Positions 43,048-51,387 of a DNA stretch of 64,000 nucleotides are shown here, one piece after another. Below the pieces are notes generated by a model. That model did no database searches. It was not told the origin of the DNA and was given only the letters and a program-made list of their open reading frames with translations. The stretch comes from JAAUTS01 sp034440395 (GTDB lineage: Bacteria; Verrucomicrobiota; Verrucomicrobiia; Methylacidiphilales; JAAUTS01): positions 67,039-131,038 of the forward strand of contig JAWXBW010000009.1 in the NCBI GenBank assembly GCA_034440395.1. Direction: 5' to 3'. Both the position numbers and the translations under genes were made by a program. Position 1 is the stretch's first letter; every line of letters starts with the position of its first letter.

Positions 43048-44960
43048 TACTTATAACTCCTCTGAGACATGTGAACTTCTTCATAGACAAGCGGCTCTTT
43101 ATGAATCTTAGGGCCTGCGCCATTCCCGTACTCCCAAGCAGAGACAAAAGAAAAGTGGTCATCGTCACGTAAGGCCTCACCTTCATCGGTCTGATGTTCG
43201 GCACGGAAATGTCCACCGCAGGACTCCGCGCGTTCTAGGGCGTCACGACAAATCAGCTCACCTAATTCTAAGAAATCAGCGACGCGTCCAGCCTTTTCGA
43301 GAGCCTGATTGAGCTCTTCTTCATCACCCGGAACATTGACATTTTTCCAGAATTCTTCACGTAAGGCAGGTATAAGCTGGAGAGCTTTTTCTAGACCTTC
43401 TTTAGTGCGTTCCATGCCGCAGTAGTCCCACATGATTTTCCCTAACTCTTTATGGAATGAATTAACGGTGCGGGTTCCTTTAATTGCAAGAAGGCGGTCA
43501 ATTTGCTCCTTCGCCTGTTTTTCTGTCGTAACGAATTCGTCCTGTGTTTTAACGGGCCGCTTTTCCTTGGTGGTGGCAAGGTAAGTATTAATGGTATAAG
43601 GGAGCACGAAATAACCGTCGGCTAAGCCTTGCATCAGGGCACTAGCTCCGAGGCGATTGGCTCCATGATCCGAAAAATTAGCTTCGCCGATCACAAACAA
43701 GCCGGGGACATTACTCATTAATTCGTAATCGACCCATAGCCCACCCATCGTATAATGAATGGCTGGATAAATGCGCATGGGTTGATCATAGGCACTTTCG
43801 CCAGTGATTTCTTTATAGATATCGAAGAGGTTCCCGTATCGCTCTTCAATTTTTTCACGACCAAGGCGGTTGATCGCATCTGAAAAATCTAGGTAAACCC
43901 CTAAACCTCCGGGCCCTACTCCGCGGCCTTCGTCACAAACTTCTTTAGCAGAACGAGAAGAAATGTCCCGAGGAGCTAAATTCCCGTAGCTAGGATACTT
44001 TCTTTCTAAGTAATAATCGCGATCTTCCTCAGCGATCGAAGCGGGTAGCTTGTCTGTGTCTTCTTTATTTTTAGGCACCCAGACACGACCATCGTTCCGA
44101 AGGGACTCGGACATGAGCGTCAATTTAGATTGGTAATCACCAGACACAGGAATGCAGGTAGGATGAATCTGGGTGTAACAAGGATTCGCAAAATAAGCAC
44201 CACGTTTGTGAGCACGCCAGATGGCCGTCGCATTAGAGAGGCGTCCGTAAGTGGAAAGATACCACGCGTTCCCATAACCACCTGTGGCGAGAACGACGGA
44301 ATCCGCTGCGTGAGTTGTAATCTCACCTGTGACTAGGTTACGTGTGACGATACCCTTGGCATGGCCGTTGACGATGACGAGATCCAACATTTCATGGCGC
44401 AGGAATGACTCAACTGCGCCGAGACCAATCTGACGGCTTAAGGCTTGATAAGCACCGAGAAGTAGTTGCTGACCGGTCTGGCCACGCGCATAAAAAGTTC
44501 GAGAAACTTGAGCTCCACCGAAAGAACGGTTATCGAGCAAGCCACCATATTCACGGGCGAAAGGCACTCCTTGGGCGGCACATTGGTCGATGATATTGGA
44601 GCTTACTTGTGCGAGACGATAGACATTGGATTCGCGGGCACGGAAGTCGCCGCCCTTGATCGTGTCGTAGAAAAGGCGGTGCACGCTATCGCCATCATTA
44701 CGATAATTTTTAGACGCATTGATCCCGCCTTGCGCTGCGACGCTATGAGCGCGACGAGGGCTGTCGTGGTAGGAAAAAGATTTCACTTTGTAGCCCAGCT
44801 CGGCTAAGGAGGCCGCTGCTGAAGCTCCAGCTAGGCCTGTGCCCACGACGATAATTTCATATTTTCGCTTATTACTTGGGGCGACAAGTTTGGAATCTCG
44901 GATGTAATTATCCCACTTTTGCGAAAGCGGGCCTGCTGGTGTTTTACCGTTTAAATCCAT
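43047..44960 (-). CDS. sdhA: Succinate dehydrogenase/fumarate reductase flavoprotein subunit
   Basis: A 637-residue FAD subunit. The N-terminal FAD site reads VVGTGLAGASAAASLAELG, with the flavin His in RRAHSVAAQGGINASKN. The active-site region includes HPTCIP and ARGQTGQQLL, and the C-terminus contains CGGHFRAEHQT. It oxidises succinate to fumarate in the TCA cycle. It lies 2 bases after sdhC. Confidence 0.94.
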   Translation of the reverse strand: MDLNGKTPAGPLSQKWDNYIRDSKLVAPSNKRKYEIIVVGTGLAGASAAASLAELGYKVKSFSYHDSPRRAHSVAAQGGINASKNYRNDGDSVHRLFYDTIKGGDFRARESNVYRLAQVSSNIIDQCAAQGVPFAREYGGLLDNRSFGGAQVSRTFYARGQTGQQLLLGAYQALSRQIGLGAVESFLRHEMLDLVIVNGHAKGIVTRNLVTGEITTHAADSVVLATGGYGNAWYLSTYGRLSNATAIWRAHKRGAYFANPCYTQIHPTCIPVSGDYQSKLTLMSESLRNDGRVWVPKNKEDTDKLPASIAEEDRDYYLERKYPSYGNLAPRDISSRSAKEVCDEGRGVGPGGLGVYLDFSDAINRLGREKIEERYGNLFDIYKEITGESAYDQPMRIYPAIHYTMGGLWVDYELMSNVPGLFVIGEANFSDHGANRLGASALMQGLADGYFVLPYTINTYLATTKEKRPVKTQDEFVTTEKQAKEQIDRLLAIKGTRTVNSFHKELGKIMWDYCGMERTKEGLEKALQLIPALREEFWKNVNVPGDEEELNQALEKAGRVADFLELGELICRDALERAESCGGHFRAEHQTDEGEALRDDDHFSFVSAWEYGNGAGPKIHKEPLVYEEVHMSQRSYK

Positions 44961-44962
44961 GG

Positions 44963-45646
44963 TTATTTTACCAATCTGAAAAGAACAGCTAACGGCACAG
45001 CTGCCATGCCTAAAAATATAAGGAAGGAAATGCCGTACGCTGCTTTATTAAGCCAAGGGCCAGAGCGGGCATTACGAAAACCTAGTGATTGAAACATACT
45101 TGAAAAACCATGACTAAGATGCCAGCAGAGCAACCCAACAGAAAGAACGTAGAAACCAGATATCCAAATATTACTAAATCCACTCACCACCATGCTGTAG
45201 ACATCGTATCGCCCCTCTGAATCCAAGGGTAATGAATGAGCATTGTAGGCAGTGCCGATGGCTCCGACCGTAAAATGTAAAATATGGAAAACCACGAAAG
45301 CCAAAACAATGATACCACTTAAAATCATGGTGCGTGACGCCAATGTTGACATCTTCTTCTCTTTTTTATAATCCACGCCGCGCGCCTTACGATTATCTCG
45401 AACTAAGGAAACAGCAGCAGCGAGGTGCAGGACCACCATCGCTATCAGCCCCAATCGAAAAGCCCAGAGGACTTCGGGTGAGGTTTTAAGAAACTTAGCA
45501 TAAGCATTGAGTGTATCTTGGCCGATGAAAATTTGTAAATTTCCCAACATGTGGATAATAACAAACCCTATGAGGGCAAAGCCCGTAATTCCCATGATAT
45601 ACTTCCTTCCGATGGAGGAAGTAAAAACTTGTGTAAGTGCATTCAT
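44963..45646 (-). CDS. sdhC: Succinate dehydrogenase cytochrome b558 subunit, single large type
   Basis: A 227-residue membrane subunit with five hydrophobic segments, as in the Bacillus/Bacteroidetes (type B) enzymes that need no SdhD. Likely heme His residues are in IIHMLGNLQ, VVLHLAAAVS, VFHILHFTVG and LLCWHLSHGFSSMFQSLG. It is the first gene of sdhCAB and lies behind a good -35 box. Confidence 0.9.
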   Translation of the reverse strand: MNALTQVFTSSIGRKYIMGITGFALIGFVIIHMLGNLQIFIGQDTLNAYAKFLKTSPEVLWAFRLGLIAMVVLHLAAAVSLVRDNRKARGVDYKKEKKMSTLASRTMILSGIIVLAFVVFHILHFTVGAIGTAYNAHSLPLDSEGRYDVYSMVVSGFSNIWISGFYVLSVGLLCWHLSHGFSSMFQSLGFRNARSGPWLNKAAYGISFLIFLGMAAVPLAVLFRLVK

Positions 45647-45683
45647 AGTTGGCGATTGATCAAATGGTAACGAAGACTTAAAT

Positions 45684-45711
45684 AAAGTAAATGTTCATGA
45701 GCTGATGTCAA
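45684..45711 (-). promoter_or_regulatory. Predicted sigma70-type promoter of sdhCAB
   Basis: On the minus strand TTGACA (45711-45706) is a perfect -35 box, followed after 16 bases by TACTTT (45689-45684). The -10 box is weak. The start codon lies about 38 bases downstream at 45646. Confidence 0.45.
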
Positions 45712-45738
45712 AACTTCAGGTCAAAAAAGTTAATGTTA

Positions 45739-46416
45739 TTAGCAGCCCTCTTTGAGACCCATACTCACTAATACGTGAAATAAATCAACTTCTGGTCTCT
45801 GCACTAGCCCCACTTGCCACCCAGCCTTCACTGCACCTAATTGATCAAAATCAGGTTCATCACCGATAAGCACTGCTTGCGACGCCTTTATTTTAAAGCG
45901 TTCCAGAGCTATATTAAAAATGAGAGCGTGTGGTTTTTCTACCCCAACCTCGCTAGAAATTATCATATCTTCAAAATAAACGCCTAACTCTAAGCCTTGC
46001 AGAATTTTCCTCAGACGTAAATCCCAGTTAGATAAAATCCCTAAGCGATAGCCCTGATTCTGCAAAAAAATAAGGCATTCCTCGACCTCTGGAAAGATCC
46101 GCCATACTTCGGGACGTTCAAACCAGTTGTACAATTCCTCAAAATAATCATCAAAAGGAAAAGTATCTGACAATGCTTGATTTTCCCATGTTTTACGCAC
46201 CAAGCTTTTCCACCAGGCTTTATCATCTTGCACGCGTGAGCCTAAAACAGGGTCGCGAGACTTCACCTCTTTCCACGCTGCTTTAAAACCCTCCTGCAAA
46301 ACTAGTTCATCCGCCTTAACGCCATAATGACTAGCCATCTCTGCATAGTAATAACCTACGGGGCGAGCCGTACGAATCAGGGTGCCGCCGACATCAAAAA
46401 AAATAACTTTACCCAT
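45739..46416 (-). CDS. HAD-superfamily hydrolase, HDHD3-like
   Basis: A 225-residue HAD protein. Motif I reads FFDVGGTLI, so the usual second Asp (DxD) is Gly. Motif II is in LGILSNWD, and motif III/IV is in KPHALIFN and IGDEPDFDQLGA. The substitution is known in HDHD3-type members and may mean a weak or altered phosphatase. The gene overlaps folC by 8 bases. The substrate is unknown. Confidence 0.82.
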   Translation of the reverse strand: MGKVIFFDVGGTLIRTARPVGYYYAEMASHYGVKADELVLQEGFKAAWKEVKSRDPVLGSRVQDDKAWWKSLVRKTWENQALSDTFPFDDYFEELYNWFERPEVWRIFPEVEECLIFLQNQGYRLGILSNWDLRLRKILQGLELGVYFEDMIISSEVGVEKPHALIFNIALERFKIKASQAVLIGDEPDFDQLGAVKAGWQVGLVQRPEVDLFHVLVSMGLKEGC

Positions 46417-47665
46417 TAAGTCCTAACTCATGAGCTTTGTCATGAAGATGCGCCAGAACTTCACCTGCTAAATAAAGAGAGCCCACAATCAATAGGCTAC
46501 GTCCATCGTTTTTAGCCTCCATTAATGCTTCTGGAACAGTCATGTGGCAACGAATGCGAGCATTTTGGAAAAGGGTTTGCATCTGTTCAGGTTGAACCGT
46601 GCGCTTTGTCAGTAAAGGAACTAAATGAACAAGGAAATCATCTCGATCCAAAAAATGCACCATAGCCTCCACATCTTTATCAGCCACGCAGCTAAAGAGT
46701 ATTTGCTCGGGCTCTGTCCCGAACTCCGCCCGCCATGCTGCTAAGGCAGTTTGGATCCCGGCCGCATTGTGTGCCCCATCAAGTACCCAATTTGGATTCT
46801 GACCTAAAATTTGAAAACGCCCTGGCCAAGTAACCTGCTCTAGGCCTTCCCTACGTGCTTGCATAGGAATCGTCCAACCTAGCCCCTCAAGAACGCTGCA
46901 CGTTTCTAAAGCGAGGTGGGCGTTTTCTTTTTGGTATTCTCCACGTAGTCCTAGATGCACTCCTTCGATATCCTGCCTAGGATAAAAAACCTGACACCCC
47001 AGCTTTTCCGCTTGTTTACGTATGACTAAACCAGCTTCTGAAGTGGGATCTCCCGCCAGAATCAGGGGTTTACTTGTCTTTAAAATACCCGCTTTTTCTG
47101 CTGCGATTTCTCCTAAGGTATTTCCCAAGTAATCCATGTGATCCCAACCTATTTGGGTGATAATACAACATTCTGGTTCGACAACATTAGTCGCGTCAAG
47201 CCGACCGCCTAGGCCTGTTTCCCAAATAACTATCTCCGTTTTTTGTTCAATAAAAAATAATAATGCCATAGCCGTGGTAAATTCAAAAAAGGAAACATTC
47301 TTTAAGTCCTCTTGTTCATGAATTAAGGCTCTAATTTTTAACGTGTAGCGCACCACATCTTCCCTCCCGATAGGCACACCTGCTACACGGATTCTTTCAC
47401 TAAAATCTACGAGGTGGGGGGATGTATAGAGTCCTGTGCGCAATCCAGCATGACGACAGATGGATTCTAAAAAAGCGGCCGTAGATCCCTTACCATTTGT
47501 GCCGGCGATGTGGACGAAGCAGAGTTCTTTTTCGGGATTGCCCAGAGCTAAGCAGAGCGCACGCATAGTCTCCAGTCCTAGCCGGATGCCGAAGCGATGA
47601 AGACCGCATAAATAATCAACGCATTGCTGATAAGTCATAGCTCCAGACTCGTCGTCTTGTGGCAT
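46409..47665 (-). CDS. folC: Folylpolyglutamate / dihydrofolate synthase
   Basis: A 418-residue Mur-ligase-like enzyme that adds Glu to dihydropteroate or folates. The P-loop is HIAGTNGKGSTAAFLESI, the substrate loop is LYTSPHLVDFSERIRV, ITQIGWDHMDYLGNT follows, and the C-terminal domain holds WVLDGAHNAAG. It starts one base after accD ends and overlaps the HAD gene, so it belongs to the accD-folC-HAD run. Confidence 0.92.
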   Translation of the reverse strand: MPQDDESGAMTYQQCVDYLCGLHRFGIRLGLETMRALCLALGNPEKELCFVHIAGTNGKGSTAAFLESICRHAGLRTGLYTSPHLVDFSERIRVAGVPIGREDVVRYTLKIRALIHEQEDLKNVSFFEFTTAMALLFFIEQKTEIVIWETGLGGRLDATNVVEPECCIITQIGWDHMDYLGNTLGEIAAEKAGILKTSKPLILAGDPTSEAGLVIRKQAEKLGCQVFYPRQDIEGVHLGLRGEYQKENAHLALETCSVLEGLGWTIPMQARREGLEQVTWPGRFQILGQNPNWVLDGAHNAAGIQTALAAWRAEFGTEPEQILFSCVADKDVEAMVHFLDRDDFLVHLVPLLTKRTVQPEQMQTLFQNARIRCHMTVPEALMEAKNDGRSLLIVGSLYLAGEVLAHLHDKAHELGLNG

Positions 47666-48517
47666 TTATTTTGCGCCGAAGTAGCGCAGGAATTTAGCCA
47701 AAGTTACCCGCATTTCCTTACGATCTACGATGTGATCAACTAGTCCGTGTTCCACACAAAATTCTGCTGTTTGGAAACCTTTAGGTAATTCTTGTTGTGT
47801 GGTCTCTTTTATCACTCGAGCACCTGCAAAACCGATCATGGCCTTAGGTTCTGCTAAAATCACGTCTCCTAAACAAGCAAAGCTGGCCATGACGCCAGCC
47901 ATGGTAGGATTGGTCAAAACCGAAATAAAAGGCTGCTTTTTTTCCGCCAAGCGGGCTAGAGCTCCGCTGGTCTTAGCCATTTGCATAAGACTAAACATAC
48001 CTTCATACATGCGCGCTCCGCCTGAGGCCGAAAAGACAATGACGGGCTTTTTTTTGTCAACGCCACGTTCGATAGCGCGTGTGATTTTTTCCCCCACGAC
48101 GGAACCCATGCTGCCGCCGAGAAAGTTAAAGTCCATCGCCGCTAGGGAAACTTTAATCCCTTCGATCTCACCCCAACCTGTCGTAACTGCATCTATTAGT
48201 CCCGTTTTCTCTTGGTAATTTTTTAACCGATCTGGATAACTCGTCACACCAGTAAATTTTAAAATATCGACTGAGGATAAATTTGCATCCAGCTCATCAA
48301 AACTGCCAGGGTCACAAACGCTGAGCAAGCGATCCCAAGCACTGATCGTCATGTGGTGACCGCACTTCGGGCAGACCATGAGATTTTCTTCCAGCTCCTT
48401 ATTAAAAATGACTTCCCCGCAGGCTGGGCACTTCGTCCAGAGACCTTCGGGAATATCCTTCTTCTTTGTGCGAGATGGGGTTTTGCCGACATTGAGTGGT
48501 TTAGGAAAGACAGCCAT
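47666..48517 (-). CDS. accD: Acetyl-CoA carboxylase carboxyltransferase subunit beta
   Basis: A 283-residue subunit. The N-terminal zinc ribbon has CPACGEVIF and VCPKCGHHM. The carboxyltransferase core includes MDFNFLGGSMGSVVGEKI and FSASGGARMYEGMFSLMQM. It forms the carboxyltransferase with AccA (50142-51113). The partner gene is 1.6 kb away on the other strand. Confidence 0.94.
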   Translation of the reverse strand: MAVFPKPLNVGKTPSRTKKKDIPEGLWTKCPACGEVIFNKELEENLMVCPKCGHHMTISAWDRLLSVCDPGSFDELDANLSSVDILKFTGVTSYPDRLKNYQEKTGLIDAVTTGWGEIEGIKVSLAAMDFNFLGGSMGSVVGEKITRAIERGVDKKKPVIVFSASGGARMYEGMFSLMQMAKTSGALARLAEKKQPFISVLTNPTMAGVMASFACLGDVILAEPKAMIGFAGARVIKETTQQELPKGFQTAEFCVEHGLVDHIVDRKEMRVTLAKFLRYFGAK

Positions 48518-48526
48518 AAAAATTTG

Positions 48527-49195
48527 TTAGCCACGCGCCACGGTTAGTGCCGAGAGTGAACTTGCTCCTGCTTGTTTAAGAATCTGGGCACAGGCATTGA
48601 CCGTTGCTCCCGTAGTAAATACATCATCTATAATTAACAGCTTCTTACCCTGAAGGTCAAACTCGCTCTTTAACTCAAACGCATTCATCTGGTTACGTAA
48701 ACGTTCACTACGCCTTAACTTAGCCTGCGCCTCCGTTTTCTTCACCCGCTTCAACACATTCATCACAGGTAATCCCACCCTTTTCCCTAATGTTCTCGCC
48801 AGTTCCTCGGCCTGATTAAACCCACGTTCTCGTTTCCGCAAAGGATACAAGGGGACAGGAACCAAGGCGTCCCAAGGCGTTAAGTCATCCTTGTAAAAAC
48901 GATCAAACCCATCTTTTAACCAAACCGCTAATTGCGGTAAGTGATGGAAATGACCGTTATATTTAAACTCGTGGATTAATTCCCTCACCTCTCCTTGCGC
49001 TCGATAAGCCGCCCGTGCCCGCGCTATGTGCCAACGTCGCCCTGCACAATTGCTACATCGGAATTCCCCCTCCATTTCCCCCTCATAAGGCTCGCCACAG
49101 CGCAGACAAAGATGCTCCGAGGTGCAAGGTAAATCGTGCGCTAAGGGCTCCACTGGATAAATCAAATCCAGCACGCTCTTAACCCATATATTCAT
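48527..49195 (-). CDS. comF: ComF-family phosphoribosyltransferase-like protein
   Basis: A 222-residue protein. The N-terminal zinc finger has CLRCGEPYEG and CSNCAGRRW. The PRTase domain carries LIIDDVFTTGATVNAC, the phosphate-binding loop. ComF proteins take part in DNA uptake or single-strand DNA handling. No other competence gene is near. It overlaps the CPBP gene end by 4 bases. Confidence 0.9.
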   Translation of the reverse strand: MNIWVKSVLDLIYPVEPLAHDLPCTSEHLCLRCGEPYEGEMEGEFRCSNCAGRRWHIARARAAYRAQGEVRELIHEFKYNGHFHHLPQLAVWLKDGFDRFYKDDLTPWDALVPVPLYPLRKRERGFNQAEELARTLGKRVGLPVMNVLKRVKKTEAQAKLRRSERLRNQMNAFELKSEFDLQGKKLLIIDDVFTTGATVNACAQILKQAGASSLSALTVARG

Positions 49196-50130
49196 GAGAA
49201 CTTAACCGACTTCTGGTCACGCCGCACTGACCAGAGTAAAACTCCTACTAACATGCCGATCAGCATTAACTCTGCCGCAAGACCCGAAAGAATATCCGGC
49301 TGAAACCACCATGACCCCTCACCACCTCTCCAATCTGTCGCTTGATTGAAGGTCTTTAAACCCAACACCCACCCCGCATGCAAACCCATGCAGCCCCATA
49401 AAGTTTCTTTTTTATAAGCTAAGGCACACAGCACCACGCCCACTAAAAATAAGGAAACCCAACGCAAGGCTAGCATCTCCATATTTCCTAATTCTCCTAA
49501 CATCAATCCCCACGATTCAAACCCACTCAACCATCCGATTTCCCCCGCAGGATTGACCGCTTTTAGATAATGCGTGGTGGAGAAAAAAAATGAGGTTAAT
49601 ACGGCTACCCACACAGGCCGCTGTGGGACGATCTTTAATAGAGCGAGAAAAAGCACGCCTCTAAATAAAATTTCTTCCAGAAATCCGATCAATCCTGCGC
49701 TTAAGCCAAATCCTAATAAGCGAAAAAATACTCCATCTCCCCGCCAACCCCAGACCCTGTCTCCACTTAATAACTGCACGACAAACAATCCTCCCACGCT
49801 TAGTAAACCCAGAGCTAACCACCACAATACATCTCCTTTTAACTCCGTGACTTTATGCATGCCTACTTCTTTCCACGTTCGAATCCCCCAAAAGCGCGCT
49901 AAAGGCCAGAGCAACACCAAAGCCGAAATCATCAACGCCCGATTAAAAACGCGTCGGAAGGGAACCTGTCCTGCGGCAAAATATTCCACCACCGCATAAG
50001 CCCACGGGGTGACCAATGCACTTAAAAGGACGATTCCGCCAAAGAAAAAAAGCAGGCCCAACAACACACGACGCATTCCTTTATAGTGTAGCAATTTCAG
50101 CCACCCGCAATTCTTTCTTGCCTGAGTCAC
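49192..50130 (-). CDS. CPBP-family (Abi) intramembrane metalloprotease
   Basis: A membrane protein with eight or so hydrophobic segments. CPBP motif 1 is FLEEILFRGVLF, motif 2 is FFFSTTHYL, and a third conserved His is in GLHAGWVLG. The frame starts with GTG at 50130, behind GGGGGGAG. An ATG at 50076 (MRRVLLGLL), right before the first helix, is equally plausible. The substrate is unknown. The divergent accA starts nearby. Confidence 0.8.
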   Translation of the reverse strand: MTQARKNCGWLKLLHYKGMRRVLLGLLFFFGGIVLLSALVTPWAYAVVEYFAAGQVPFRRVFNRALMISALVLLWPLARFWGIRTWKEVGMHKVTELKGDVLWWLALGLLSVGGLFVVQLLSGDRVWGWRGDGVFFRLLGFGLSAGLIGFLEEILFRGVLFLALLKIVPQRPVWVAVLTSFFFSTTHYLKAVNPAGEIGWLSGFESWGLMLGELGNMEMLALRWVSLFLVGVVLCALAYKKETLWGCMGLHAGWVLGLKTFNQATDWRGGEGSWWFQPDILSGLAAELMLIGMLVGVLLWSVRRDQKSVKFS

Positions 50131-50141
50131 GTCTCCCCCCG

Positions 50142-51113
50142 ATGATGTGCGCAGTGAAAATTATTGCCCCTCTCGAATTTGAAAAGCCCATCATCGAACT
50201 AGAAAAGATGTTGTCCGAGCTCAAAGACCACTCGGATGAGCATAAAATGGATTTCGATCCCGAAGTTGCCAACCTCACTGAAAAAATTGAGATCACCCGC
50301 CGCCATATTTACGCAAACCTGACCCCTTGGCAACGGGTTCAAATCGTTCGCCACACCCAACGACCTTATACATTGGATTATATTCCCCGTATTTTCACTG
50401 ATTTCATTGAACTCCACGGTGACCGCGCTTACGGTGACGATAAAGCCCTCATCGGCGGACTCGCCTTGCTCGACGGAGAGCGTGTCATGATCATGGGTCA
50501 CCAAAAAGGTCGCAATACCAAAGAAAATCTCATGCGTAACTTCGGCTGTGCGCACCCAGAGGGCTACCGCAAAGCCCTGCGCCTTATGCGGCTCGCTCAT
50601 AAATTTCAAATCCCCGTCATCGCTCTGATCGATACTCCTGGAGCTTATCCTGGTGTCGCCTCAGAAGAACGCCAGATTGCCGAAGCGATCGCCGTTAACA
50701 TTCGGGAAATGTTCACCTTTGAAGTCCCTATCATTGCCGTTGTCATCGGAGAAGGTGGTAGCGGCGGAGCTCTCGGCATCGGCGTGGCGGATAAAGTTCT
50801 GATCCTAGAAAACGCCTACTATTCCGTTATCTCTCCTGAAGGCTGTGCTGCCGTGCTCTGGAAAGACCGAGCCTTCGCCCCGAAAGCGGCAGCGGCCTTA
50901 AAAATGTCTGCTCCTGACTTACTTGAAAGTGGCTTGGTGGACGGTATTCTGCCAGAACCTGAGGGTGGTGCCCACCATGACTGGGATCTCAGTGCCGAGA
51001 CCGTTAAAAAAGCCCTTCTTAAACACCTAGCCCCTTTACAAAAATTATCTACAAACCAGCTCCTGCAAAAACGCTACGACCGTTACCGCAACTACGGCAT
51101 GTTTAACGAATAA
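50142..51113 (+). CDS. accA: Acetyl-CoA carboxylase carboxyltransferase subunit alpha
   Basis: A subunit of about 324 residues. The start is one of two adjacent ATGs (50142, 50145); the in-frame extension to 50016 lies inside the divergent CPBP gene and is rejected. Core motifs are FTDFIELHGDRAYGDD, GHQKGRNTKENLMRNFG, LIDTPGAYPGVASEERQ, and GEGGSGGALGIGVAD. With AccD it transfers carboxyl to acetyl-CoA in fatty acid synthesis. Confidence 0.94.
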   Translation: MMCAVKIIAPLEFEKPIIELEKMLSELKDHSDEHKMDFDPEVANLTEKIEITRRHIYANLTPWQRVQIVRHTQRPYTLDYIPRIFTDFIELHGDRAYGDDKALIGGLALLDGERVMIMGHQKGRNTKENLMRNFGCAHPEGYRKALRLMRLAHKFQIPVIALIDTPGAYPGVASEERQIAEAIAVNIREMFTFEVPIIAVVIGEGGSGGALGIGVADKVLILENAYYSVISPEGCAAVLWKDRAFAPKAAAALKMSAPDLLESGLVDGILPEPEGGAHHDWDLSAETVKKALLKHLAPLQKLSTNQLLQKRYDRYRNYGMFNE

Positions 51114-51244
51114 TAACGGGACGTGGGATGAACTAGAGTTCTTAGTTTCTTCCTAAATTGAGATAGTGGAAGACTCTTCCCTTATGCGATACTGCGTTGC
51201 GTCGAGGTTCTTAAACGAATGAGCAAGCCCGTGTGGGAAACATG

Positions 51245-51331
51245 CGGTGCGGAGAGGATTCGAACCTCCGGTAGGTTTTACCCTACAACAGTTTAGCAAA
51301 CTATCGCTTTAGACCACTCAGCCACCGCACC
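51245..51331 (-). tRNA. tRNA-Ser (anticodon GCU)
   Basis: The acceptor GGTGCGG pairs with CCGCACC. Anticodon GCT lies in TTTGCTAAA, the class II variable arm is GTTGTAGGGTAAAACCTAC, and the T-arm carries GGTTCGAATCC. It is 87 bases long and CCA is not encoded. It stands between accA and glgA. Confidence 0.95.
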
Positions 51332-51387
51332 AGGTCGAATGAAGAATGTGCCAGCATCTCTTTAAAGGGACAATAAGAAAAATCACT

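Noticed and set aside
49574..49999. 141-codon plus-strand frame inside the CPBP gene
   Set aside because: It is composed of Asn/Thr/Pro/Lys-rich text typical of antisense of a membrane protein gene.
50016..51113. AccA starting at 50016
   Set aside because: The extension overlaps the 5' part of the divergent CPBP gene and has no family counterpart.
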